Notes under the pieces: generated by a model
Databases searched by the model: none
Told to the model about the DNA's origin: nothing
The model's input: only the letters and a program-made list of their open reading frames with translations
In this document: positions 1 through 5,045 of the stretch, one piece after another
Layout of the letters: every line of letters begins with the position of its first letter
Numbering within the stretch: position 1 is the stretch's first letter
Position numbers and translations under genes: made by a program
Assembly (NCBI GenBank): GCA_004297235.1
Contig: SCUR01000030.1
Location: 1-5,350, forward strand
Reading direction: 5' to 3'
Origin: Candidatus Manganitrophaceae bacterium
GTDB taxonomy: Bacteria > Nitrospirota > Nitrospiria > SBBL01 > Manganitrophaceae
Length of the DNA: 5,350 nt

Positions 1-105
1 ATAGCCCTTTGGTTTTTGCAACGGCCCGTGGGCGGACGGTAGGCGGACAAGCCTCGCTCTTGCTTGTCTTCAAATAGGGAGCGGATCTGCCGGGTGGGGT
101 TGAAC
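1..105. other. Intergenic stretch downstream of the YtxH/BON gene
   Basis: No gene is visible here. A short inverted repeat, GACAAGC at 46-52 against GCTTGTC at 62-68, could form a 7-bp hairpin. Neither strand has a T run after it, so I do not call it a terminator of the operon that ends at 106. Confidence 0.4.
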
Positions 106-576
106 TTATGAAAGAAGGCTGATGACTTCCCGAACCCCGCGAACCCGCCGGGCCATCTCAACGATGTCTTGCCTTTCTTGATTGTTTCCGACGGCCCCCT
201 TGAGGGTCGTCACCCCATCCTGGCTCATAATCTCAATCGCCGCCGTGTTGAAAAAGCGTCCCAGCTCGCTCCGGACCCGCTGCGAGAGGATTTCATCGCT
301 GATGGTCGTCTCCTCGGGGGCGGTCTTCTCCCGCAGCTCGCGGATCGTTCCTTGAACGCGACTGCTCTGCTGCCGGGTCTTTCGGGCCAGATCTTCAAAC
401 CAGACACTGAGACGATTCATCCAAGCTTGATATCTCTGCGCGATCAACGCCCGGCTGCTTCGTCCGGTTCGGGGGGCGAACAGGATGCCGAGGGTCAAGC
501 CGGCGAGTAACATGGTGGTGCGGGAAGGCAAAACGGAGGGGAAAAACGATCTTCTTGCTCCAAACGTGCGCGCCAT
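106..576 (-). CDS. YtxH-like / BON domain protein (156 aa)
   Basis: This is a small envelope or stress-type protein. Residues 21-41 (LLAGLTLGILFAPRTGRSSR) match the hydrophobic helix plus G-x-x-x-APRTG signature of YtxH-like proteins, followed by a charged, probably helical linker to about residue 90. Residues 92-156 form a BON domain: a helix beginning ISDEILSQRVRSEL, then the strand-turn IEIMSQDGVTTLKGAV, then a helix ending RRVRGVREVISLL. BON domains are known to bind lipids or to mediate envelope contacts in proteins such as OsmY; the precise role here is unknown. The ATG at 574-576 is preceded by AAGGAGGT (583-590) with 6-base spacing, an almost perfect Shine-Dalgarno. It is the last gene of a minus-strand set, 30 bases after the HAD phosphatase gene. 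The N-terminal helix suggests inner-membrane anchoring rather than free secretion (inference). Confidence 0.85.
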   Translation of the reverse strand: MARTFGARRSFFPSVLPSRTTMLLAGLTLGILFAPRTGRSSRALIAQRYQAWMNRLSVWFEDLARKTRQQSSRVQGTIRELREKTAPEETTISDEILSQRVRSELGRFFNTAAIEIMSQDGVTTLKGAVGNNQERQDIVEMARRVRGVREVISLLS

Positions 577-606
577 GGGGAGACCTCCTTCTATATCTTT
601 ATTGCG

Positions 607-1266
607 CTAACGAAACAGCCGTGATTTATCATTCTTGAGCAGGGCGATGAGATCCTGATAAATCTCGACCGCGCCGGCCTCCCGAAGCGACTCCTCGGAA
701 AATCCCCCGGTGAGGACTGCAATCGCCGGGAGCCCGATCTTATTGGCGGCCAAGACATCATAGGGGGTGTCGCCGAGAACGACTGCATCGGAGGGTTTCC
801 AATGAAAGCGATCGAGCGCGAGATGAAACAGATCGGGATAGGGTTTGGTCCGGGCGACATCGTCGCCGGTGATGATATCCCGCACGCAACGTTCGATTCC
901 GAGAAGACGGACATAGTGCGTCGCCTCCCCCATCCCGCTGGAGGTGACGAGGGCAATCGTCTTCTTGTCATGATGAAGCCGCTCGAAAAGGGGGATCACC
1001 CCCGGAAGGGGCCGGATCCGATCGAAATACTTATTTTTAAAAATTTCCTTCTTCCGCTTGTGAATCCGGGTTCCCATCTCGGAGAGCTGCTCCGGGGTGA
1101 GGAACTGGGGGAGCAGCTGATCGGCCCCCTTTCCGATCGCACACCGGATCTCCTCCCACTTCACATGAATCCCGAATTCCCGGAAGGCCTCCTGCCAGGC
1201 GTTCGCATGCGCATCGTTGCTGTCGACCAGCGTTCCGTCTACATCCGAAATCACTCCTTTGATCAT
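607..1266 (-). CDS. HAD-superfamily hydrolase (phosphoglycolate phosphatase-like), 219 aa
   Basis: This is a haloacid dehalogenase-type phosphatase. All four catalytic motifs are present. Motif I is DVDGTLVDSN at residues 8-17, with nucleophile D8 and acid/base D10. Motif II is VTSSG around S109. Motif III is K141 in the segment RTKPYPDLF. Motif IV is GDTPYD at 165-170, with Mg2+-binding D166 and D170. An alpha-helical cap lies between residues 15 and 85, the C1 arrangement typical of phosphoglycolate phosphatase and beta-phosphoglucomutase relatives. The length is normal for that family. The substrate cannot be read from the sequence; small phosphorylated metabolites are usual. The ATG at 1264-1266 follows AAAGGA at about 10 bases. 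The gene lies 31 bases downstream of the membrane-protein gene and 30 bases upstream of the BON gene on the same strand, so cotranscription is likely. It should be cytoplasmic. Confidence 0.9.
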   Translation of the reverse strand: MIKGVISDVDGTLVDSNDAHANAWQEAFREFGIHVKWEEIRCAIGKGADQLLPQFLTPEQLSEMGTRIHKRKKEIFKNKYFDRIRPLPGVIPLFERLHHDKKTIALVTSSGMGEATHYVRLLGIERCVRDIITGDDVARTKPYPDLFHLALDRFHWKPSDAVVLGDTPYDVLAANKIGLPAIAVLTGGFSEESLREAGAVEIYQDLIALLKNDKSRLFR

Positions 1267-1297
1267 CTCACCGAAGTCCTTTCACGGAAAAGAAAGA

Positions 1298-1816
1298 TCA
1301 CGCCGCCTTTCGCCGGACCGCCGGGATTTCCACGACCGCCTCTTTCAAGAAACGGGGATAGGCCCCCAGGCTGAGGCCAAATGCAATATGCGCCAGCGCA
1401 AAGGGAATCGGCGGGGCCGCCGCCAGCCAGGGATTGATTACCGGAAGAATCCCGAACTGCATGATCACCCAGATGGAGAGGGAGAAGATGACCCCCCACG
1501 CCATCGCCGCGCCGTAGTTGAGATAGCCCCCCAGCCAGACAAAAAAGACCCCCCACGCCACCGACATGATCAAATGGATCAGCAGACCGGCGAAGACCGG
1601 CCCGAATTGAAAGCCGGGGCCCGCGAGCGCCTCTTCGCCGAGAATAGTCGCGGCCACCAGTTTCATCGGGCGCCAAGGATTCCCCTGGAGGAGCGCAAAG
1701 AAGACCGCGACCGCCGCCATCATCACCCCGCCGATCAGGCCGGAGAAAATTCCGGGAGGGGTCGATTCTCGGAGGGAGATCGGTTCACTGGGAAGGGTTA
1801 CCCTGGCTGGATTCAT
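1298..1816 (-). CDS. Polytopic membrane protein of unknown function (172 aa)
   Basis: I do not recognise a named family with confidence. The sequence shows about four hydrophobic helices: residues 22-44 (GIFSGLIGGVMMAAVAVFFAL), 73-97 (ending GVFFVWLGG), 102-124 (containing MAWGVIFSLSIWVIMQF) and 136-152 (containing IPFALAHIAFGLSLGAY). The N-terminus is short and soluble and the C-terminus is basic, ending VRRKAA. Glycines in the helices and small loops such as NPWRPMKLVAATILGEEAL give it the look of a compact inner-membrane protein; a remote resemblance to YagU-like (DUF1440) proteins is possible but weak. The ATG at 1814-1816 follows AAAAGGAG with 6-base spacing (GGAG at 1823-1826), which fixes the start. 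It is the first gene of the minus-strand trio with the HAD phosphatase and YtxH/BON genes. I found no strong promoter directly upstream. Confidence 0.8.
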   Translation of the reverse strand: MNPARVTLPSEPISLRESTPPGIFSGLIGGVMMAAVAVFFALLQGNPWRPMKLVAATILGEEALAGPGFQFGPVFAGLLIHLIMSVAWGVFFVWLGGYLNYGAAMAWGVIFSLSIWVIMQFGILPVINPWLAAAPPIPFALAHIAFGLSLGAYPRFLKEAVVEIPAVRRKAA

Positions 1817-2121
1817 CGGCGTCTCCTTTTATTCTATATGGGGCCGGCGCTAGAAGAAAACAGGTGATGATCGATATTCACCTTCGGTGCGCCAACTCCA
1901 CACCCTATCCGATTGGGTTGTGCCTATGATTTTCTCTCCGGTACACGGTAAATGCCGGGAGGGTGAATCGGGACGAAGGACCTCGTCAACAACTGGTGGA
2001 ACGACCTCCTCATCGCGTAAGATCTCTGTTCCTTCCCGAGCCGAGAGGTCCTTCGTTTTTCAATAAATGGCAATCAAATCGTGTTTATATTTATCGTAAG
2101 GAATTAAAGAAGGAGCCGTCA
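1817..2121. other. Intergenic region between divergent reading frames
   Basis: This stretch of about 300 bases has no convincing gene. It contains the 5' side of the minus-strand operon, a TATGAT box at 1925-1930 without a clear -35 on the plus strand, the long-stem structure at 1973-2060, and an AT-rich section (2060-2110) in front of the tiny reading frame at 2122. It could hold divergent promoters, but none is strong enough to call. Confidence 0.5.
1973..2060 (+). ncRNA. Candidate structured RNA closed by a 12-bp stem and a T run
   Basis: ACGAAGGACCTC at 1973-1984 is perfectly complementary to GAGGTCCTTCGT at 2045-2056, and the right arm runs directly into TTTTT (2056-2060). About 60 bases lie between the arms, including a possible inner pairing GGAAC (1998-2002) with GTTCC (about 2030). 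Such a closing stem with a U tract is what a small RNA or a leader element ending in an intrinsic terminator looks like. I could not match it to a known family such as 6S, SRP RNA, tmRNA or a common riboswitch. A long-loop plain terminator is the alternative. Confidence 0.35.
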
Positions 2122-2193
2122 ATGCTTCCAATGGAGGAGGCGCTTCTCGCTCCATCGGGTTATTTCCCGAATCGGATGGAGGGGGGCCAGTAG
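2122..2193 (+). pseudogene. Tiny reading frame (23 aa) cut off by the foldback element
   Basis: An ATG at 2122-2124 follows AAGGAG (2110-2115) at 6-base spacing, as good a ribosome binding site as any in the window, and sits behind an AT-rich stretch. The frame encodes MLPMEEALLAPSGYFPNRME and three more residues. It then stops at TAG (2191-2193), which belongs to the terminal inverted repeat of the element at 2190-2750. This suggests an older gene whose 3' part was replaced or separated when the element arrived. Reading on past the far end of the element in the same frame gives only antisense of the TPR gene, so no downstream remnant is visible. The segment also forms a hairpin (CTCCAT near 2150 with ATGGAG near 2180), so it may be non-coding. 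I do not recognise the peptide. Confidence 0.3.
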
Positions 2194-2204
2194 TGTCCTA
2201 ATTT
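2190..2204 (+). repeat. Left terminal inverted repeat
   Basis: GTAGTGTCCTAATTT is the perfect complement of the other end at 2736-2750. Pairing stops immediately outside (A2189 against C2751), so this marks the element boundary. The TAG inside it terminates the upstream reading frame. Confidence 0.7.
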
Positions 2205-2226
2205 GCGAGATGCGAATAGTTGGAAT

Positions 2227-2296
2227 GGGGCGTTGCCCCAAACCCCACCGTGGGGCCGCCACGCCGCGGCCCCTCCGGCTTCCCCGGGCGCCGGGG
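2227..2296. repeat. GC hairpin cluster, left arm
   Basis: Successive short hairpins are packed together: GGGG-CGTTG-CCCC at 2227-2239, CCCCAC-C-GTGGGG within 2243-2255, GGGGCCGC with GCGGCCCC (2252-2259 and 2266-2273, 8-bp stem, 6-base loop), and CCCCGG-GCG-CCGGGG at 2282-2296. No T run follows any of them, so they are not ordinary terminators. Confidence 0.65.
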
Positions 2297-2392
2297 TGAA
2301 CCCCTGGACCCCACGGTCGAAACTCGCACACTCACAGAAGAGCACTGTGATTGTGCTTCAAACAGTCGACCTTCTAAGGTAGGTGAAACGTC

Positions 2393-2445
2393 TGGACAGA
2401 AGGAACGCAGGAATGCTGGTACAAGCAGTCCCTCCAAGCGCGCAG
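2393..2445 (+). repeat. 53-base dispersed motif, copy 1 (inside the element)
   Basis: The motif reads TGGACAGAAGGAACGCAGGA, then a variable part holding GTAC, and ends AGCGCGCAG. It aligns without gaps to 4294-4346, with 39 of 53 bases identical by my count and mismatches concentrated in two inner blocks. The opposite arm of the element carries only a more degraded relative (about 2484-2530, reverse strand). Confidence 0.6.
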
Positions 2446-2615
2446 GCTCGGTTAGGTTTTAAATAAAAGAGCAAAGAGGCTGCGCGTGTGCGGCCTGCGG
2501 ACGCGATACACCCGCGTACTTTGATAGACGTTTCACCTACCCAATCAGGTCGCCTGCCGAAGCGCAATCCACGATGCTCTTTCGTGGTTGAGCGAGTTGC
2601 GACCGTGGGGGTGCT

Positions 2616-2696
2616 GGGGGGTATCCCCCCGCTGCCCTGGGAATCGAAAGGGGGGTGGGCAAGCACCCCCCGTCGTGGGGCTTGGGGCAACGCCCC
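2616..2696. repeat. GC hairpin cluster, right arm
   Basis: The right arm carries its own hairpins: GGGGGG-TAT-CCCCCC at 2616-2630, GGGGGGTG with CACCCCCC (2650-2657 and 2664-2671, 8-bp stem, 6-base loop) and GGGG-CAACG-CCCC at 2684-2696. The outermost one is identical to its left-arm partner; the inner two differ in sequence but sit at corresponding places. Confidence 0.65.
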
Positions 2697-2735
2697 ATTC
2701 CAATGTCCTTCGTTCTTTGAACAATCTCTATAATT

Positions 2736-2750
2736 AAATTAGGACACTAC
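2736..2750 (-). repeat. Right terminal inverted repeat
   Basis: AAATTAGGACACTAC is the exact reverse complement of 2190-2204. It is preceded by an AT-rich stretch (TATAATTAAATT at 2729-2740) not present at the left end. Confidence 0.7.
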
Positions 2751-2768
2751 CAACCGGTCCCGCCGGGC

Positions 2769-4064
2769 TTATGGTCCCTTCTCGAGAAGGCCGCTTGCAA
2801 TGGCGATCAATCCGAGGGCCCGCTCCACCGGGGCGTTGCGAGCGGTCGCCGTTTTCAAGGCCGTTTGGGCCTCTCCGCGTTTCGTCTGCTCCTCCAAAAC
2901 GGCGGCGAGCGCCGTCGACTTGGCCGGCTCATATTGAATCTGCTCAACGCTCTTCAGCGCTCCGTCGAGATCCCCGCTCTGCGCTTGCTTCGCGGCGACC
3001 CGCCCCAACGCCATATCCCGTCTGAGAAAATCTTTGGCGTCGATCGACAAGGCGCTCTTCAAGGCGCCCGGAAGGTCCCCCGCCTCCAGCTGGGCGTCGA
3101 CCGTCGGAAGGAGCGTTTCATTCTGACCCCAGTGGTCCTCGATCCGCTTCTTTGTTTCAAAGGCCGCTTTCAAATCTCCCAGCTTCGCCTGCGCGATCGA
3201 CAAGGCGCTCAGCTTCCGATTTTTGATCTCCCCCTTCGGCAACGCGTCGCCCTCGGAGAGGGCCGCCCGGAGAATCGTCGCGGCGGAGCCGCGGTCGCTC
3301 CTCCCCTGCACCTCCGCCATCGCTAGGAGAATATCGATCCGCTCTCCGATCCGGAGCTCTTTCTCTTTGATCGAATCGGATTCAATCAGCGCCAGCTGAA
3401 GCAGCTTCATCCCGCCGTGCGGATCGCTTCCCGCCCGAACAAAACCGATTTCGCGCAGGCCGGAAATCCGCGATCGCACGTTCCGCTCCCCCGTCAACAC
3501 CTCGTACGCTTTCTTCAACGTCGCTTCCGTCCCCTGCTCGTCTTTGGCGGCCTGCTGGTCTTTCGCAATCGACACGAGTTTCTTCACCGGCTCCACCGGA
3601 TCGACCGCCTGGACGGCGCGCTCGAACGCTTTCTCGGCGGCCGCGCGATCTCCCCGCTCGGCCAGCGCCTTCGCCACGACACTCAATGCGCGATGGTGGT
3701 TCTCCGCGGCGAGGAGCGCCTGCTGAAGGGTCCTGCGGGCCCCCGGCGCGTCGCCGCTCTTCGCCTGATCACCGGCGAGGGTCACGAGAAGATTCACGCG
3801 GCGGTAAGGATCCTCCATCGGTTCGGAGCGCTCGACGGCTTGCCGGATCAATTCGGTCGCCGCCGGACGGTTTCCCAGCTTGCCTTGAACCACCGCCGCG
3901 CGCCCGAGCAGCCGGGCCTGGTCTTCGGGGTTCTCGATTTGATCGATGCTGCGGACCGCCTCGGCGACCAGCTCCGCGGGGCGGATCTCTTCTCCCCGGC
4001 CCGCCTGCGCAAGGAGAACGACCATCATCGATGCCGTCAACAGATATCGTAAGGGATGCTTCAT
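2769..4064 (-). CDS. Exported TPR-like helical-repeat protein (431 aa)
   Basis: The N-terminus MKHPLRYLLTASMMVVLLAQ followed by AGRGEE is a typical Sec signal peptide, so the protein should act in the periplasm or at the cell surface. From about residue 30 it is built of roughly ten 30-40-residue helix-turn-helix units of TPR/Sel1-like character. Examples are RLLGRAAVVQGKLGNRPAAT (51-70), NLLVTLAGDQAKSGDAPGAR (91-110), SVVAKALAERGDRAAAEKAF (128-147) and GRVAAKQAQSGDLDGALKSV (354-373), with recurring A-x-x-x-A-K-x-G-D turns. Such scaffolds bind other proteins; no catalytic domain is visible. The protein ends on a lone first helix (VERALGLIAIASGLLEKGP), so the last unit is half a repeat. An in-frame upstream start at 4211 is possible, but the ATG at 4062-4064 is preferred: it yields the signal peptide and lies about 42 bases inside a transcript from the promoter at 4113-4141. 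The ribosome binding site is weak (GGA 7 bases upstream). Confidence 0.8.
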   Translation of the reverse strand: MKHPLRYLLTASMMVVLLAQAGRGEEIRPAELVAEAVRSIDQIENPEDQARLLGRAAVVQGKLGNRPAATELIRQAVERSEPMEDPYRRVNLLVTLAGDQAKSGDAPGARRTLQQALLAAENHHRALSVVAKALAERGDRAAAEKAFERAVQAVDPVEPVKKLVSIAKDQQAAKDEQGTEATLKKAYEVLTGERNVRSRISGLREIGFVRAGSDPHGGMKLLQLALIESDSIKEKELRIGERIDILLAMAEVQGRSDRGSAATILRAALSEGDALPKGEIKNRKLSALSIAQAKLGDLKAAFETKKRIEDHWGQNETLLPTVDAQLEAGDLPGALKSALSIDAKDFLRRDMALGRVAAKQAQSGDLDGALKSVEQIQYEPAKSTALAAVLEEQTKRGEAQTALKTATARNAPVERALGLIAIASGLLEKGP

Positions 4065-4112
4065 CTCTCTCGATCCGGAGGGAGGGGTTTGCGCCTTTCT
4101 TCTCAAGCCGGG

Positions 4113-4141
4113 ATTATAACGGAAACAGAGGGAAGAGATAA
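4113..4141 (-). promoter_or_regulatory. Probable sigma70 promoter of the TPR gene
   Basis: On the minus strand a perfect -10 box TATAAT (complement of 4113-4118) lies 17 bases from a weak -35, TTATCT (complement of 4136-4141). Transcription would start near 4106, about 42 bases before the preferred start codon at 4064. This also argues against the longer reading of the gene beginning at 4211. Confidence 0.55.
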
Positions 4142-4293
4142 ATAGAGAAGTAAGCGAATGTGGAGTGCGGATTGGGAAGGCGGAGTTTAAAAACGTTGAA
4201 TCCGGCCCCATCTCTCACGCTGCCTTCCGCACTCTCTTTCGGACCTGACGCGGTCCATGATCGTCTTGCCTATAGATCAAAAGCGGCCACTCG

Positions 4294-4346
4294 TGGACAG
4301 AAGGGACGCAGGAGAATTTGTACGCGCGGAGCGTCTCAGCGCGCAG
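4294..4346 (+). repeat. 53-base dispersed motif, copy 2
   Basis: Ungapped match to 2393-2445: TGGACAGAAGG, one changed base, ACGCAGGA, then GTAC at the same offset and AGCGCGCAG at the end. Nothing similar flanks it (no element ends), so it is either a solitary remnant or an independent functional unit. Confidence 0.6.
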
Positions 4347-4358
4347 ACGCTTTCTTTT
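4331..4358 (+). terminator. Terminator-like hairpin at the 3' end of motif copy 2
   Basis: GCGTCT (4331-4336) pairs with AGACGC (4345-4350) across an 8-base loop and is followed by TTTCTTTT (4351-4358). On the plus strand this is a modest intrinsic terminator. No plus-strand gene precedes it, so it would belong to a small RNA or be fortuitous. Confidence 0.3.
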
Positions 4359-4409
4359 CCTCCTCACCGTCTCTCTGTATTCCTTCTTCTCCCTCCGGGC
4401 AATGAAAAT

Positions 4410-4452
4410 AAAAACGCCCCGACCCGGAGTCGCTCCGGTCGGGGCGTTTTTT
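4410..4452 (-). terminator. Intrinsic terminator of the cold-shock gene
   Basis: A stem of nearly 20 bp with one bulged C (arm AAAAACGCCCCGACCCGGAG, 3-base loop) lies 17 bases past the csp stop codon. On the minus strand it is followed by TTTTTATTTT; the plus strand also has six T's, so it may work in both directions and insulate the TPR gene. Confidence 0.9.
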
Positions 4453-4469
4453 CGTGCAGGACTTGCCTT

Positions 4470-4676
4470 TTAGGACACGAGTCTCACGTTGGCGGCTTGT
4501 GGGCCCTTCTGGCCTTGGGTCACCTCGAATTCGACTTCATTTCCCTCTTCGAGGGATTTGTAGCCTTCGCCGGCGATGGCGGAAAAATGGACGAACACAT
4601 CCGCTTCCCCATCATTTCGGGTGATAAATCCGTAACCCTTGCTGCCATTGAACCACTTCACTTTGCCTGTTACCAT
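4470..4676 (-). CDS. CspA-family cold-shock protein (68 aa)
   Basis: This is a single cold-shock domain, a five-stranded OB fold that binds single-stranded RNA and DNA and melts mRNA structure. It begins MVTGKVKWFNGSKGYGFITR, with RNP1 KGYGFI at residues 13-18 and RNP2 VFVHF at 27-31, then the conserved stretch FSAIAGEGYKSLEEGNEVEF and the end GPQAANVRLVS. The aromatic residues W8, F9, Y15, F17, F28, H30 and F31 expected on the binding face are all present. The length of 68 residues is standard. The ATG at 4674-4676 follows GGAG at 9 bases. An upstream in-frame GTG at 4710-4712 would add 12 residues foreign to the family and is rejected. The gene has its own promoter, a long leader with a hairpin, and a strong terminator, and stands as a single-gene unit divergent from an RNA helicase gene. 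Confidence 0.97.
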   Translation of the reverse strand: MVTGKVKWFNGSKGYGFITRNDGEADVFVHFSAIAGEGYKSLEEGNEVEFEVTQGQKGPQAANVRLVS

Positions 4677-4730
4677 TGTTTGCTTCTCCACTAAGATTGT
4701 TTTTGCGCCCACTGCCTACAACGTGTTTTA

Positions 4731-4768
4731 AATAAAAAAGCCGCAGTCCTTGAGAGGGATGCGGCTTT
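4731..4768 (-). terminator. Terminator-like hairpin inside the csp leader
   Basis: AAAGCCGCA (4737-4745) pairs with TGCGGCTTT (4760-4768), and the stem can extend inward through TCC/GGG pairs. On the minus strand it is followed by TTTTTTATTT. It lies between the csp promoter and the csp ribosome binding site, so it is either a leader attenuator or the end of a short RNA of about 70 bases. Confidence 0.65.
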
Positions 4769-4806
4769 CGATTACCTTACGACACCTTCTACAATGAGCT
4801 GTCTTC

Positions 4807-4835
4807 ACTATACACGGCACTTCAGGCAAAGTCAA
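4807..4835 (-). promoter_or_regulatory. Strong sigma70 promoter of csp
   Basis: On the minus strand the -35 box TTGACT (complement of 4830-4835) and the -10 box TATAGT (complement of 4807-4812) are exactly 17 bases apart, with AT-rich AATATATT just upstream like an UP element. The predicted start is near 4800, giving an untranslated leader of about 124 bases before the ATG at 4676. Confidence 0.8.
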
Positions 4836-5045
4836 ATATATTCCGCGGCGGGTACCAAAGTTTTGGGGAGCCGTTCGCTCGACCTTGAGCGGACCGTGCG
4901 GATGGGATGGGCCGCGACCGGGCCCCTCGATCGGATTAATCCGTCGGAACGGTAGAAAACAATTTGCCCGAGCATTATGCTTGTAATAAAGATGTCGGCG
5001 TAAGGCGCTGAGAAGACCCGCCTAAGTCAAGCAGAGGGAAAGGAT
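4836..5045. other. Regulatory region upstream of the helicase gene
   Basis: There is no gene here. It contains a hairpin CGCTC-GACCTT-GAGCG (about 4875-4890), a perfect 12-bp palindrome at 4932-4943, and an AT-richer section (4948-4992) that probably holds the helicase promoter, for example TAGAAA and TATGCT spaced by 17 bases. No plus-strand promoter is strong enough to assert. The helicase leader could be up to about 70 bases long. Confidence 0.4.
4932..4943. promoter_or_regulatory. 12-bp perfect palindrome, possible operator
   Basis: CGGATTAATCCG is a perfect twofold-symmetric sequence between the divergent csp and helicase genes, just upstream of the likely helicase promoter. Symmetry and position suit a dimeric regulator, but I cannot name one and chance is possible. 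Confidence 0.25.

Larger units (their letters stand above)
2190..2750. mobile_element. Non-autonomous foldback (MITE-like) element, 561 bp
   Basis: The segment is an imperfect inverted repeat centred near 2460-2470. Perfectly matching blocks pair across the centre: 15-bp ends (2190-2204 with 2736-2750), 22 bp (2220-2241 with 2682-2703), 16 of 17 bp (2311-2327 with 2592-2608) and 16 bp (2378-2393 with 2526-2541). Between them the arms have diverged. No reading frame inside has a ribosome binding site or a recognisable transposase, so any movement would need an enzyme in trans. The outermost bases can be read as TA-GTGTCC...GGACAC-TA, compatible with a duplicated TA target as in IS630/Tc1-type or some IS5-type elements; a CA on either outer flank is an alternative 2-bp duplication. 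It lies 18 bases past the stop codon of the TPR gene and closes the small frame starting at 2122. Family assignment is open. Confidence 0.65.
4142..4409. other. Intergenic region between csp terminator and TPR promoter
   Basis: There is no gene here. An interrupted inverted repeat (GAGTGCGGA at 4163-4171 with TCCGCACTC at 4226-4234) resembles the short GTGCGGA-type intergenic repeats found in many genomes. A GGACC-TGACGC-GGTCC hairpin sits at 4241-4256. The second copy of the 53-base motif follows at 4294-4346 and overlaps a hairpin with a T-rich tail. Confidence 0.5.

Noticed and set aside
46..68. 7-bp hairpin as operon terminator
   Set aside because: No T run follows on either strand.
802..1374. 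190-codon plus-strand frame opposite the HAD phosphatase gene
   Set aside because: It is antisense to a gene with all four HAD motifs, has no ribosome binding site, and its composition is rich in R, G and P as expected from a shadow frame in GC-rich DNA.
1217..1867. 216-codon plus-strand frame opposite the membrane-protein gene
   Set aside because: It is highly charged and low in complexity (many R, D, H and P) and antisense to a protein with clear membrane helices and a good ribosome binding site.
2227..2696. CRISPR-like repeats
   Set aside because: The repeated units are palindromic GC hairpins of unequal length and spacing, without identical direct repeats or regular spacers.
2220..2733. 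Reading frames of 79-110 codons inside the foldback element on both strands
   Set aside because: They run through the hairpin arrays, lack ribosome binding sites and resemble no transposase.
2865..4141. Several plus-strand frames of 60-211 codons opposite the TPR gene
   Set aside because: All are shadows of the helical-repeat gene, without start signals or recognisable domains.
4470..4481. TTAGGACAC at the csp stop codon resembling the element end
   Set aside because: Only nine bases match, and they encode the normal C-terminus of the cold-shock protein; coincidence is enough.
4677..4712. GTG start at 4712 for the cold-shock protein
   Set aside because: The extra 12 residues are not part of the cold-shock family, and they contain the ribosome binding site that serves the ATG at 4676.
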